The translations under genes and the position numbers were made by a program. Below the pieces are notes generated by a model. It ran no database searches and was not told where the DNA came from. It saw only the letters and a program-made list of their open reading frames with translations. From Catenulispora rubra (GTDB taxonomy: Bacteria; Actinomycetota; Actinomycetes; Streptomycetales; Catenulisporaceae): 52,982 bases of DNA. The stretch covers positions 1-52,982 of the forward strand of contig NZ_JAACYW010000051.1 in assembly GCF_015356825.1 (NCBI RefSeq). Reading direction: 5' to 3'. Of the stretch, positions 25,001 through 33,749 are shown piece by piece; the stretch's first letter is position 1, and every line of letters begins with the position of its first letter.

Positions 25001-25534
25001 GAGACGTTGGTGGAGAAGTATCAGGACTCGCATCCGCGGACGCATGTGGTGATGTTGTTCGGGCACGCTCGCGGGTGGGCTGAGAACCTGTTGGATCCGA
25101 CGGGGCACAATGCGGCGGATGGGTTGCCGAACTTCGTGGTGGCGGATGCTGGGGTTGAGGCTTATGCGCCGGCGGATAAGGGCGGGTTTTATAACTACGG
25201 GCTGTTCCATGTGCTGCCGAATGGGGATGTGCAGTTCGCTGCGGTTCCTACGTTGGCGAGCATTGCGGTGACGAGTACCGCAGCGTCGTTGCACGTCGGG
25301 CAGACGACACAGCTGTCGGCGACGGGAACCTCGCCGACCGGTGACGATTTGCCGGCGCTGAGCGTGCCGATCGTGGATCCGGCGTCGCATGTGTGGCGGA
25401 GTTCGGATCCGCGGGTGGCCAGCGTGGATGCGGTTACTGGTCTGGTGCACGCGAAGTGCCCGGGAACGGCGACGATTTCGGTCACGTCGGGCGGGGTCAC
25501 CGGGTCGGTGGCGGTGACCGTCAGTAAGTCCTGA
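22013..25534 (+). CDS. Secreted phosphodiester glycosidase with Ig-like and metallophosphoesterase domains
   Basis: The 1173-aa product starts with a signal peptide (LAASAALVVALACGALTG, residues about 9-30). Residues about 60-430 match the phosphodiester glycosidase (NAGPA-like) domain, with GINGDFFDIYGSG, MVVVDGRLVKSP, NLVVRADGSIGIG and LFDSGGSSEMVARQPG. Bacterial Ig-like segments follow (about 445-620). Residues about 815-1080 are a calcineurin-type metallophosphoesterase with DDAHTHAD, GDMSDSG, VGNHEI, VSHVPAYD and FGHARGW. A final Big_2-type domain ends the protein. Together the two catalytic modules could uncap and dephosphorylate phosphosugar-containing cell-wall or extracellular polymers. 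Start is ATG 22013 or 22016, with GGGAG just upstream. Confidence 0.87.
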   Translation: MMLHRNRRLAASAALVVALACGALTGTGGASAQSTTNPNPNPAADAAANNDAGNRPWLPPTPNQWPLVVNASHTAEQEITRGIDYHTDTYQTVGGVQHSTELNVDLTDPNVRLGVVESHNELGDPVNEIPSSMANRTGAVAGINGDFFDIYGSGRPHGMVVVDGRLVKSPNPGWNQNLVVRADGSIGIGAEAYSGTATDGAASHPVSSVNFVDDLSANGLVRITPDLGDSGKIPASVVVSGHRDPAAAGVLVVDKVTPGVTDLAPLPAGTEDLAGSGTSGQWLTATAHVGDRMAIAESISPDNNVRQALSGGAVLVQNGTMAVPLQGGGENNVNDPVTGLGVTQDGKHAIVAVFDGHQPEDAAEGLTRPQLAGWMMAHGAYNAMLFDSGGSSEMVARQPGQQQVGVSNTPSDGHERPVANGLFFYSTEAHPGPAVKAVANAGAPLAVLTNSTVPVAAYAVDKLGNPASDPVSLSVRPASRASISTGTSGASLTASGKPGTGDLVVKAGRAHDSVPLRVTDRLSSLSVSPATVDLNNGGTQQLTISATTRDKQPVSLLPASVTWSASPSDLGSVDPRSGVFTAATTGEGLVTVTASAAGASATVSIAVGQRSEIVDSMTDVGNWAVRAHGGATGSLSLSTTTKRLPSDAGSMDVKYNIPAGNGVKQVVFFPNGDESFPPPGETQLPDRVGVWIKGTGTGGSGSPLGLGNLTLAEAYTEVNGQYVDFYPSTVTYDGWQLIVANLPAGLQFPMTVNFLDFLVISPTQQLSGDLYVSDLQALYSPRPLVTPPYVAIPHNPSWLQYTEDPAKFRAGGTTLAALDDAHTHADDPNSTGSVVLKQDAAQIKALPASQTGALSLQTMGDMSDSGTMANLTYMKSLLDGTGLAYHEGVGNHEITQGADPENKNWTSLFGATHYSYTQGAANVVVTDSSHIGILPSDPYQVPASDPKGIASQYQWLADQLTANRSPVVFVVSHVPAYDPHPQQDSQFADRWEAQMYETLVEKYQDSHPRTHVVMLFGHARGWAENLLDPTGHNAADGLPNFVVADAGVEAYAPADKGGFYNYGLFHVLPNGDVQFAAVPTLASIAVTSTAASLHVGQTTQLSATGTSPTGDDLPALSVPIVDPASHVWRSSDPRVASVDAVTGLVHAKCPGTATISVTSGGVTGSVAVTVSKS

Positions 25535-25543
25535 CGTTCCAGC

Positions 25544-25583
25544 GGTCCTCGCGGCACCTGCGATTCATGGTGTCGCGAGGACC
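25544..25583. terminator. Bidirectional hairpin between convergent genes
   Basis: A 15-bp stem with one mismatch (25544-25558 with 25569-25583) encloses a 10-nt loop. It lies 10 nt past the stop of the secreted phosphodiesterase gene and overlaps the last codons of the convergent condensation-domain gene. There is no clear T tract, so function as a terminator in both directions is inferred from position and stem strength. Confidence 0.6.
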
Positions 25584-27040
25584 AGCAGAGACTCCATGTC
25601 CAGCATGAGTGCCTGAACTTCGGCCACGGACACGTGGTGAGTATCGACCTGGACCTCCAGCTCCACCGTATCCGGGGACGTCCCCACTTGGATCATCAGC
25701 TTGTCGAGGTACGTAGTGAACGGCTCGGCCCAACGCAGGGTGCTTTCGCCCTGCGCGGCTTCGAGCTCGGGCCGGGAAACCGGTGGTCCGAGTGGCTCGG
25801 TGGCGATGCCGAGGCGGCGGTCGTTGAACAGGCAGGAGAGTTCGATCGTCTCGCCACGCTCTTCGTTGATCCGGGCACGTAGCTCTTCGAGCTGCGTCGG
25901 GTCGTAGTAGGCGTACTTCGAGCAGAGGGCCATGGCGCGCTGCGTGCGGTTGACTATCTCCTCGAAGGGGGCTTCTTGGTCTGTGGCCGTGTCTGCGCCT
26001 GCGATGTCGACTGTGAGCAGGCCGTTCACTGACAGGGGATGCGAGACGTCGGCGAGGCCGGGGCGGAAGCGGTTGCTGACGACCACCTGGATGAGTGCGG
26101 GGCCGATGCCGGTGAGGCGTACGACGGCCGTCGCGTAGGCGGCCAGCAGCGCTGTGGACGCTGGGACGCCGAGGCGGGCCGCGACCGCCTTCGACGCCAG
26201 GTGCAGCGCGCGGGATGTGAAGTAGGCGCGGCGGTAGCGTGGCTCGCCGCGGTCGACGTGCGGGCCGAAGCGGAGCGGCGCGGCGGTGCGGAGTAGGCGC
26301 TCCCAGTGGCGTAGTGAGGCCTCGCTCTGGCGTCGGCCGGATGCTGTGCGTTGGAGTGCGGCCAGCTCGAGTGGGCCGATCGCTGGATCGGGGTTCTTCG
26401 GCTCGCCGGTAAGGGGGTCGCGGGTGCCGAGTTCTTCGAGCATGGCGGCGATTCCGCCTGCGTCGGTGGCTACGTGCGAGATTGTCACGACCACGTGGGT
26501 GACCGCGCCGTGCGCTCGTACGGCGGCCATCCGGATCGGCCACTCCCGCGTGTGGTCGAAGGGGGTCGCCTCCCACTGGTCGGCGAGGGCTTGGGCGACG
26601 AGGGCGGCCTGGGCGGCTTGCGCGGCTTGGGCTGGCTGGGCTGGGTCGGCGTCGGCGTCGACGTCGGCGGAGACTTCGGCGGGGACTTCGGCGGGGACTT
26701 CGGCGGGGATGTCGAGGATGCCGAGCGTCGCCTCGCCGAAGGCCGCCACGACTTGGCTCAAGGTGCCGTCGGGGCCCGAGCGGATCAGGGCGCGCATTGA
26801 GGCGTAACGGGACATGAAGAACGCGAGCTCGGAAGCGAGGTCCTGGACGGTCCGGCCATCGGTCACAGGCACCGCGCCACCCATGCTCAGCGAGGACTCG
26901 GCCTGCCGCATCAGCGCCCAGACCTTGCGCTGCCCCCAGGTCAGCTCACCGACACCGGCGCCGGGCCCCTCGAAGGGCACCACGATCCCGTCCGTCATCC
27001 GCGCGCCGCCGAGGACCGTCTGCGGTACCGGTAGAGCCAT
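25565..27040 (-). CDS. Stand-alone condensation-domain protein (NRPS C-domain superfamily)
   Basis: The 491-aa protein resembles an NRPS condensation or acyltransferase domain. The catalytic motif is S188-H-V-A-T-D-A-G-G (H189, D193), a variant of HHxxxDG retaining the second His and the Asp. The N-terminal lobe begins LTWGQRKVWALMRQ, equivalent to the C1 motif, and VVVSNRF, VNGLLTVD and ELSCLFNDRR match C-terminal lobe blocks. An insertion of VPAE/ADAD/AQAAQ repeats lies at residues 112-147. No adenylation or carrier domain is encoded nearby, so the donor and acceptor are unknown. ATG 27040 is chosen for AAAGGGG upstream, over an upstream in-frame extension. Confidence 0.8.
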   Translation of the reverse strand: MALPVPQTVLGGARMTDGIVVPFEGPGAGVGELTWGQRKVWALMRQAESSLSMGGAVPVTDGRTVQDLASELAFFMSRYASMRALIRSGPDGTLSQVVAAFGEATLGILDIPAEVPAEVPAEVSADVDADADPAQPAQAAQAAQAALVAQALADQWEATPFDHTREWPIRMAAVRAHGAVTHVVVTISHVATDAGGIAAMLEELGTRDPLTGEPKNPDPAIGPLELAALQRTASGRRQSEASLRHWERLLRTAAPLRFGPHVDRGEPRYRRAYFTSRALHLASKAVAARLGVPASTALLAAYATAVVRLTGIGPALIQVVVSNRFRPGLADVSHPLSVNGLLTVDIAGADTATDQEAPFEEIVNRTQRAMALCSKYAYYDPTQLEELRARINEERGETIELSCLFNDRRLGIATEPLGPPVSRPELEAAQGESTLRWAEPFTTYLDKLMIQVGTSPDTVELEVQVDTHHVSVAEVQALMLDMESLLVLATP

Positions 27041-27273
27041 AGCCCAGCCCCTTTGAAACGCCTGCCACACAGCGGTGTCAGACTCGCTCTCCCCGCGCTC
27101 GGGACCATCGTGTGCCAGGTGAGTTACCAACGCAAGACTCTGAGAAATTGCGGTAAGAACACGATTGGATCGCGCAAAGGTTGGTAGGTCGGCGCTCGTG
27201 CGTCGACGGACTACGGCTGCGACGAGGAGTCATCTCCATTGACGTGGAGGATTGCGTCCCGAAGGCTGGCTCT

Positions 27274-27993
27274 GTGACTATCGGATTGGACCTGACTCTG
27301 ATCACGATCGATCCGGTCAGCGGGCGGGCGCGGTTCGGCCCGGCTGTCGCGTATGCATTGGCGGTCGGGGAGCTTTTGGATCTGGCGCTGCTCGGACGCG
27401 TAGAGCTGCGCGACGACCACCTGATCGTGCAGTACAAAGGGCCGGTCGGCGAGCCCCTTCTGGAGCAGGCTTTGATTCGACTGGCGGAAGCGCAAAGCGC
27501 GCCGCCGACCGTATCGCAGTGGGTTGCCGAACGCGGACCTTGGCGCATCGACGCATATATCGCCGGGCTGGAGGAGGCAGGAGCGCTCCGTCTGGTCCCG
27601 ACCGGTTCGCGCGCCGGCGGGAAGCGGATCGAGGTCCTGGATACGCTGCGTATCCATGGAGCGGTCGAAAGGCTGAGCAATGCGATCGCGGGAGGGGATT
27701 CGTTGCCCTATGAGGAGCAAGCGTTCGCCGCTCTCACCGCAGCGGCCGGGTGTGCGCGAGACCACCTCAGAGGCTGGGATCACCGCGCAGATCGGAAGCA
27801 ACTGCGCGACTTAAGCAGGTCCGCGTGTCGGAACAATGACGGCGACGCAGTGGCTCGCACGATTCTGCGCCAGGGAATCCAGACGCTGCGAACACTTGCC
27901 AAGCACGCCGGGGCCTCGTCGCGCACCATTGACCAGCAGATCGGTCTCACGCAGACAGGTTGGTGGGCATCCGGCGACAATCTTCCGCCCTGA
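27274..27993 (+). CDS. GPP34 (GOLPH3/VPS74-like) family protein
   Basis: This protein of about 239 aa shows the actinobacterial GPP34 pattern: LDLTLITIDPVSGRAR at the N-terminus, the helix AYALAVGELLDLALLGRVEL, EPLLEQALIRL, VAERGPWRIDAYIAGLEEAGAL and the C-terminal AFAALTAAAGCA. Eukaryotic GOLPH3 binds phosphoinositides at the Golgi, but the bacterial function is not known. Actinomycetes often carry several copies. GTG 27274 is chosen because the family motif begins within a few residues; in-frame GTG 27244 or 27181 are alternatives. It is divergent from the condensation-domain gene. Confidence 0.75.
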   Translation: MTIGLDLTLITIDPVSGRARFGPAVAYALAVGELLDLALLGRVELRDDHLIVQYKGPVGEPLLEQALIRLAEAQSAPPTVSQWVAERGPWRIDAYIAGLEEAGALRLVPTGSRAGGKRIEVLDTLRIHGAVERLSNAIAGGDSLPYEEQAFAALTAAAGCARDHLRGWDHRADRKQLRDLSRSACRNNDGDAVARTILRQGIQTLRTLAKHAGASSRTIDQQIGLTQTGWWASGDNLPP

Positions 27994-28079
27994 TGCCTTC
28001 AGCCTGCCATGTGCGGGCGTACCACGGGTGGCTCCAGGCGCTTGGCGCGGCAGCGTATGCAACAACAGCGCGTCAGCCG

Positions 28080-31000
28080 TCACTCGTCGGGCTGTCCGCC
28101 GCCGTTGCCGTTGCCGCCGCCTTTCCCGTTCCCGTTCCCACCGTTCCACCCAGCCGGCAGCTCCAGCTCGAACCAAACGACCTTCCCGTGCCGCGTCGTC
28201 CGGCTCCCCCACCTGTGCGACAGCTCGTCGACCAGTCGGATGCCGCGGCCGCTCTCCTCGTAGTCCGTGAACTTGCGCAGGGCGGGCGCGCGGGGATCCG
28301 AGTCGGCGACTTCGATCGTCAGCATCCGGTCGCAGAACAGGCGGAGCTGCCTGGGGCGGTCGGTGTGCGTCAGGGCGTTCGTCACCAGTTCGCTGACCAG
28401 GAGTTCGGCCAGGTCGGTGAGGCTGGCCAGGTTCCAGGCGCGGAGGCGTTCGCGGGTGAAGAGGCGGGCTTGGCCGGCCATGCGGCGGTCGCCGGAGAGG
28501 GCCAGGGTGGCTACGCGCTCGTTGGCGAGGGAGACTGTGCGGGCCATGATCAGGGCCACGTCGTCTTCGGCGCCGCCGGGGACTAGGGCGGCCAGGACTG
28601 CGTCGCAGGCTTCTTCCAGGGGGCGGCCGCGGGGGGCGAGGGTTTCTCGCAGGAGTTTGATTCCCTCGTCGAGGTCGCGGCCTCGGCGTTCGACCAGGCC
28701 GTCGGTGTAGAGGGCCAGGACGCTGTGCTCGGGGAGGACGAACTCCATGCTCTCGAATGGGACGCCGCCTACGCCCAGGGGTGGGCCCGGTTCGACCTCG
28801 AGGAGGGTCGTGGTGCCGTCGGGGGCCACGACGACTGGGGGTAGGTGGCCGGCTGAGGCGATCACGCCGGAGCGCTCCACCGGGTCGTAGACCGCGCAGA
28901 CGCAGGTGGCGAACTGGTCGTCGCCGCTGCTCGCGGCGGTCGCGTCGAGGCGCGTCAGCACCTGCTCGGGCTCCATGTCCAGGGTGGCCAGGGTGCGGGC
29001 GACCGTGCGCAGCTGCCCCATCGTGGCCGCGGCGCGGATGCCGTGCCCCATCACGTCGCCGACCAGGAGCGCCACCCGGCCGCTGGACAGGGGCACGACG
29101 TCGAACCAGTCGCCGCCGACCTCGCTGACCCGGCTGCTCGGCAGGTAGCGGTGCGCGATCTCCATGCCGATGGTGTGCGTGACGTTCTGCGGCAGCAGGC
29201 TGCGTTGCAGCGTCAGCGCCGTGGCACGCTCCCTGCGGTACAGGCGCGCGTTGTCCATGCACAGCGCCGCGCGCGCCGCCAGCTCCTCGGCCAGGGCGAC
29301 GTCAGCGCGGCCGAACGGCTCGCGGTCCTGCATGCGGATGAACTCCGCGCCGCCGAGGACCACGCCGCGGGCCAGCAGCGGCACCATCAGGTAGGAGTGG
29401 ATGCCGGCAGCCAGGCCGCCGGCCACGCGCTCCGGGGAGGAGGCGATCGCGGCGAGGGATTCCTCGTCGACGATCGGGATCACCATGGGCCGTCCGCTTC
29501 GCAGGCTTCGTGCGTAGCCCTTGGTTGCGTCGCGGGTGGAGGTCTTGCCGACCGCGTCGGCGAGCGAGGTCAAGCCCGAGGGGAAGGACTCAGCGACGGC
29601 GACGGCTTGCAGGACCACCGGCTCACCGGGCACCGGCGAGGCCGGCTCGTCGCCGCGCATCACCGAGGCGAGCAGGTCGACGGTCGCGAAGTCCGAGAAG
29701 CGCGGCAGCACCACCTCGATGAGCTCTTCGGCCGTGCGTTGCAGGTCGAGCGTCGTCCCGATGCGAACGCTGGCGTCGTTGAGCAGGGCCAGGCGCCCCT
29801 GCGCGGCGTTCGCCTGGCGCAGCGTCTCCTGCCGGGCCAGTGCGGTCTCGCGTTCGCGCTGGAACAGCAGGGCGTTGTCGAAGGCGGTGGCCGCGCGGGC
29901 GATGAGCTCTTCGCCGAGGGTGATGTCCTGGTCGTCGAACGGCTCGCGCTCCTTGCGGCGCGCGTAGGACACGAAGCCGAGTACCGCGCCGCGCGCCACC
30001 AGCGGCGCGACGCGCACGATCTGGGCCCGACGGGCGTAGAAGTCGCTCACCCGGCCGGTCGGGTTGGCGATGATCGACGGCATCTCGGTCGGGTCGACGA
30101 TGACGGTCTCGTGCAGCCGCAGGGCCTCGGCGTACGGGGAACCCGACTCCAGGCGTTGCAGCTGGCCGATCGGGACGTCGTCGTAGGGGAAATCACCGCT
30201 GACCGCGTCGAAGGCGACGCGGCGCACCACGAACGACTCCGGGTCGGCCTGCGCCTCGGCGTAGCTGCTGCCGTACGCGGGCCCGGGCCCTGCGGCGGCC
30301 CCGCTCCCGTTGCCATTACCGTTGCCACTACCGTTCCCACTGCCGTGTCCCGAACCGTGCCCGCGTCCGTGCCGGGACCGCTGCTCCAGGACGTGGACCC
30401 CGCACACGTCGGCGATTTCCGGAACCATGGCCTTGACCAGCTCCGCGGCCGCCTGCCGGACGTCCAGGGTGGCGCCGATGGCCGCGCTGGCCTCGGCCAG
30501 CAGGGCCAGCCCGCGCCGGGCCCGCGCGGCCTCCTCCTCGGCCTCGTGACGCTCCGTGACGTCGATGACGGTCGAGCTGACGCCGAACACCCGCCCGGAC
30601 GGGTCCTGGAGCGGGGAGTACCAGGCCGACCAGGTGTGGTGGTGCGCGGCCTCGCCGTGTTCGACGTCGCCGTCGGCGCGGCCGGCCCAGCGGGCGTCGG
30701 AGATCGGCCGGCCGGTGCTGAGCACCTGCCGGATCTGGGCCTCGATCCGTAAGCCCTCGTCCCCGGGCAGCACGTCCCGGACCCGGCGCCCGAGGTGTTC
30801 GGCGACCGAGATCCCGTGCGCCGCCGCCAGGGCCGCGTTGACCTGCACGAAGCGGGTGTCGGTGTCGTAGACGGCCATCCCGACCGGCGACTGGCTGAAG
30901 AAGCTGTCCAGCACGGCCAGATCGGCCTCGACCCCGCGGACGGCGCCGACGTCCACGGCCGTGGCCAGCACCATCGGCGGCCGGGTTCCGGAGTCGATCA

Positions 31001-31340
31001 GATAGGTGTGGATCTCCAGGTCCACCACGCGGCCGTCGCCGCGCCGGACCGGGAAGACGCCGGCCCAGTCCTCGCCCTGCAGGATCTGGCCGTAGATCGT
31101 CAGGATGTCGTCGCGCCGCTGCTCAGAGCCCAGCAGATCGAGGGCGAGGCTGCCTTCGGCCTGCTCGGCGGAGTAGCCGAGCATCGCCTCGGCGGCGGCA
31201 CTCCAGTGGACTATTCGGCCGTCGGCTTCCAGCAGCGCGGTGGCCACGCCCACGACGGGATGGCGCCGGGGCTGGGGTCCCCCCGCGCTCCGGCTGTTCT
31301 CCGCGGTGTCCGCGTCTGCTCCGGGCGTGTCATCGGCCAT
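28080..31340 (-). CDS. PAS/GAF sensor SpoIIE-type phosphatase with HATPase domain
   Basis: The 1086-aa protein has, in order, two PAS domains (about 25-265, including HWSAAAEAMLGYSAEQ and FFSQSPVGMAVYDTD), two GAF-like domains (about 275-500 and 515-710), a PP2C/SpoIIE phosphatase (about 735-930, with GGDWFDVVPLSSGRVALLVGDVMGHG and LYTDGLVERRG) and a C-terminal anti-sigma-type ATPase fold (about 950-1075, ELVTNALTHTD and GRGIRLVDELS). It should dephosphorylate an anti-anti-sigma factor and may also act as its kinase or switch. A His/Gly/Asn low-complexity insert (GHGSGHGSGNGSGNGNGNG) interrupts the first GAF domain, and a Gly/Asn-rich tail ends the protein. It is divergent from the GGDEF gene. 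Confidence 0.93.
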   Translation of the reverse strand: MADDTPGADADTAENSRSAGGPQPRRHPVVGVATALLEADGRIVHWSAAAEAMLGYSAEQAEGSLALDLLGSEQRRDDILTIYGQILQGEDWAGVFPVRRGDGRVVDLEIHTYLIDSGTRPPMVLATAVDVGAVRGVEADLAVLDSFFSQSPVGMAVYDTDTRFVQVNAALAAAHGISVAEHLGRRVRDVLPGDEGLRIEAQIRQVLSTGRPISDARWAGRADGDVEHGEAAHHHTWSAWYSPLQDPSGRVFGVSSTVIDVTERHEAEEEAARARRGLALLAEASAAIGATLDVRQAAAELVKAMVPEIADVCGVHVLEQRSRHGRGHGSGHGSGNGSGNGNGNGSGAAAGPGPAYGSSYAEAQADPESFVVRRVAFDAVSGDFPYDDVPIGQLQRLESGSPYAEALRLHETVIVDPTEMPSIIANPTGRVSDFYARRAQIVRVAPLVARGAVLGFVSYARRKEREPFDDQDITLGEELIARAATAFDNALLFQRERETALARQETLRQANAAQGRLALLNDASVRIGTTLDLQRTAEELIEVVLPRFSDFATVDLLASVMRGDEPASPVPGEPVVLQAVAVAESFPSGLTSLADAVGKTSTRDATKGYARSLRSGRPMVIPIVDEESLAAIASSPERVAGGLAAGIHSYLMVPLLARGVVLGGAEFIRMQDREPFGRADVALAEELAARAALCMDNARLYRRERATALTLQRSLLPQNVTHTIGMEIAHRYLPSSRVSEVGGDWFDVVPLSSGRVALLVGDVMGHGIRAAATMGQLRTVARTLATLDMEPEQVLTRLDATAASSGDDQFATCVCAVYDPVERSGVIASAGHLPPVVVAPDGTTTLLEVEPGPPLGVGGVPFESMEFVLPEHSVLALYTDGLVERRGRDLDEGIKLLRETLAPRGRPLEEACDAVLAALVPGGAEDDVALIMARTVSLANERVATLALSGDRRMAGQARLFTRERLRAWNLASLTDLAELLVSELVTNALTHTDRPRQLRLFCDRMLTIEVADSDPRAPALRKFTDYEESGRGIRLVDELSHRWGSRTTRHGKVVWFELELPAGWNGGNGNGKGGGNGNGGGQPDE

Positions 31341-31495
31341 GGACGGTCAGGCCGCCCCCAGCGCGTCACGCCGACGCAACGGGATGATGCGCGTGGCGTT
31401 CACGTCTATAGCCTCCCCCATATGGCAAGCACGACGCGAGTCGGGTCCCGATTCATGGCGTGGCGCCGGTCGGGAGCCGGGTCGATGATGGAACT

Positions 31496-33067
31496 GTGCC
31501 GGATCCGACCGAGCTGTCAGCGTCGTCCGAGCCGGACGCGCCCGACGAGCCGGACGAGCCGGACGAGCCCGGCCATCCGAACCAGCCCGGCCATCCGGAC
31601 GACCCGAGGCTGGCGGTGGCCCGCCTGAACTGGGCCAACCGGCAGGCCGAGGCCGTCACGGAGGCCGACCGGCTGCTGGCCGGGCTGACCGCGCCGCAGG
31701 AGGTGCTGGCCGTGCAGCTGGCGAAGGTGTCGGCGCTGCTGAACATGGACCGGCTCCGGGACTGCCCGCCGATCATCGACGCGGCCTGGGCGATCATCCA
31801 GGAGCACGGCGCCCGGCCGGCCGACGTCGGCGAGTTCCACGCGCTCGCGGCCTTCTTCGCCTACCGCAAGGGGTCGCTGGAACGGTGCGTCACCGACCTG
31901 GTGCGCGGGGCGCAGGCGCTGGAGGCGACGACGAACGACCAGCGCGCGGTCCGGCCCTGGATCTCGATGGCCGTCACCTACTCGCTGGTCGGCTTCCACC
32001 GGCACGCGGTCGCCACGCAGCGGCACGCCGAGGACATCGCCCGCTTCGGCAGCGCCGAGGACCGGCGGCTGACGGCGCACCCGGAGATCCGCGTCCGGCA
32101 GGCGGTGTTCCTGGACCAGCGCGGCGAGACCGGCTCGGCCAAGGCGGTGCTCGGCGACCTCGTCGACCGGCTGCGGGCCGAGGACCTGATCGCGATGGAG
32201 ATTCCGTATCTCGGCTACGCGATGGCGCGCTACGCGGCGCTCGGCGGTTCCTACGAAGGAGACGCGAGACTGTTGCTGCGCCTGGAGAACGCGGAGTTCC
32301 CGGAGAGCGTCGAGCTGGCCCGGCTCGGGGAGGCCGCGATGCTGATCGCGGAGGGCGACTCGAAGAAGGCGCTGGAGCTGCTCGGCGACGCCCGGACCTC
32401 GCAGACCCGGCTGGGCCGCGCCGAGGTCCCGCGACTCAGGGCCCTGGCACACATCGCCGCCGGCGACCACGCGGCAGCCCACGCCGCCGACCGGGAGGTG
32501 ACGTACCTGTTGGCGCGCGCCAGCGACCAGGTCTACGACCTGTTCGTCGACGGCATCACCGCGCGACTGGACTTCGACGAGCTGCGCCGCAACATCGGCC
32601 GGTACGCCGACGAGGCGCAGACCGATCCGCTGACGGGACTGCCGAACCGGCGGCATCTGGAGCGGTACGTCGGGGAGCTGACCGGCCGCGGCAGGGGCGG
32701 GGTGCTGGGCGTCGCGGACTTGGACGGTTTCAAGGAGGTGAACACGGTTCACGGGCATCTCGTCGGGGACGAGGTGCTGCAACAGGTGGCGGCGGTGCTG
32801 TCGCGGACGCTGCGCGGGGATGACTTCCTGGCCCGCTACGGCGGCGACGAGTTCGTGATCGTGCTGCCCGGCGCGGCGCTGGCCGAGTCGCAGGAGGTGG
32901 TCACGCGGCTCACCGCGGCGGTCGCCGCGCACGACTGGAGCGGCCTGGCGCCGGGCACGCCGGTGTCGGTGACGATGGGGGTCACGGCGCTCGCGGGGCG
33001 GGGGCTCGCGGAGGCGTTCCGGGAGGCGGACTTGTTGATGCTGGAAGCGAAGAATCAGCCGGCGTGA
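31496..33067 (+). CDS. Diguanylate cyclase (GGDEF domain) with helical N-terminal region
   Basis: This protein of about 523 aa starts with a DEPDEPGHPNQPGHP-type repeat tail. It continues through a long helical, TPR-like region (about 35-365) and ends in a GGDEF domain with DPLTGLPNRRHLERYV, DLDGFKEVNTVHGHLVGDEVLQQVA and RYGGDEFVIVLPG. The active site GGDEF is intact. An RGDD sequence five residues upstream fits the c-di-GMP product-inhibition I-site (RxxD). It is therefore expected to make c-di-GMP with feedback control. No EAL or HD-GYP domain is present. The start is uncertain: GTG 31496 is chosen, GTG 31460 is the alternative. Confidence 0.9.
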   Translation: MPDPTELSASSEPDAPDEPDEPDEPGHPNQPGHPDDPRLAVARLNWANRQAEAVTEADRLLAGLTAPQEVLAVQLAKVSALLNMDRLRDCPPIIDAAWAIIQEHGARPADVGEFHALAAFFAYRKGSLERCVTDLVRGAQALEATTNDQRAVRPWISMAVTYSLVGFHRHAVATQRHAEDIARFGSAEDRRLTAHPEIRVRQAVFLDQRGETGSAKAVLGDLVDRLRAEDLIAMEIPYLGYAMARYAALGGSYEGDARLLLRLENAEFPESVELARLGEAAMLIAEGDSKKALELLGDARTSQTRLGRAEVPRLRALAHIAAGDHAAAHAADREVTYLLARASDQVYDLFVDGITARLDFDELRRNIGRYADEAQTDPLTGLPNRRHLERYVGELTGRGRGGVLGVADLDGFKEVNTVHGHLVGDEVLQQVAAVLSRTLRGDDFLARYGGDEFVIVLPGAALAESQEVVTRLTAAVAAHDWSGLAPGTPVSVTMGVTALAGRGLAEAFREADLLMLEAKNQPA

Positions 33068-33088
33068 TGGTGAATTCGGAGAATACTC

Positions 33089-33688
33089 ATGGAATACATA
33101 GTCACAATGACGACTCGGGTGCCGGAGGGCACGACGCCGGAGGAAGTGGACGCCGTCCGGGCTCGCGAGGCCGCGAACACGCGGGTCCTCGCGGAGGCCG
33201 GCAAGGTGCTGCGACTGTGGCGTCCGCCGCTGGCGCCGGGGGAATGGCGCACGCTGGGTTTGTTCGCGGCGCAGGACCCTGATGATCTGGAGAAAACGCT
33301 CGCCACGATGCCGCTGCGGGTCTGGCGCACCGACGAGGTGACGCCGCTGGGGCCGCACGGCAACGACCCGGGTCCCGGGCGGGTGGCGCTCGACGGGACG
33401 GACACGGAGTACTTCACGACGTTCACGCTCACAGTGCCGCCCGACGCGAGTCCGGAGGACGTCGAGGCCACGACGGCCGGGGAGGCGCGGCGCACCGCGG
33501 AACTCGCGGCCGAGCGGCGGCTGATCCGGCTGTGGTCGCTGCCGGGTGAGGGGCGAAATCTCGGGCTGTGGCAGGCCTCTGATGACGGGAGCATGGATGG
33601 GTACCTGCGGTCGCTGCCGATGGACAAGTGGCTGGAGGTCGAGACGCTGGCGCTGACGCGGCATCCCAGCGATCCGGCGACGGCTTAG
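33089..33688 (+). CDS. Tandem muconolactone isomerase-like domain protein
   Basis: This 199-aa protein consists of two copies of a muconolactone delta-isomerase-like ferredoxin fold of about 90 residues. Copy 1 begins EYIVTMTTRVPEGTTPEEVD and contains LRLWRPP and LFAAQDPDDLEKTLATMPL. Copy 2 begins EYFTTFTLTVPPDASPEDVE and contains IRLWSLP and LWQASDDGSMDGYLRSLPM. Internal duplication within one chain is clear from this alignment. A true muconolactone pathway is not encoded nearby, so the substrate is unknown. GGAG lies 8 nt before ATG 33089, and the gene follows the GGDEF gene closely, perhaps in one transcript. Confidence 0.82.
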   Translation: MEYIVTMTTRVPEGTTPEEVDAVRAREAANTRVLAEAGKVLRLWRPPLAPGEWRTLGLFAAQDPDDLEKTLATMPLRVWRTDEVTPLGPHGNDPGPGRVALDGTDTEYFTTFTLTVPPDASPEDVEATTAGEARRTAELAAERRLIRLWSLPGEGRNLGLWQASDDGSMDGYLRSLPMDKWLEVETLALTRHPSDPATA

Positions 33689-33749
33689 CAATGTGCTGAT
33701 CCGGCGCGCACGCAGCGACCAGGCTCGTGCGCCGGACACGCAAACCGCC

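Noticed and set aside
22014..25450. Large minus-strand open frame opposite the secreted phosphodiesterase
   Set aside because: Its translation is Arg/His-rich without domains, and the plus strand has a signal peptide and clear catalytic motifs.
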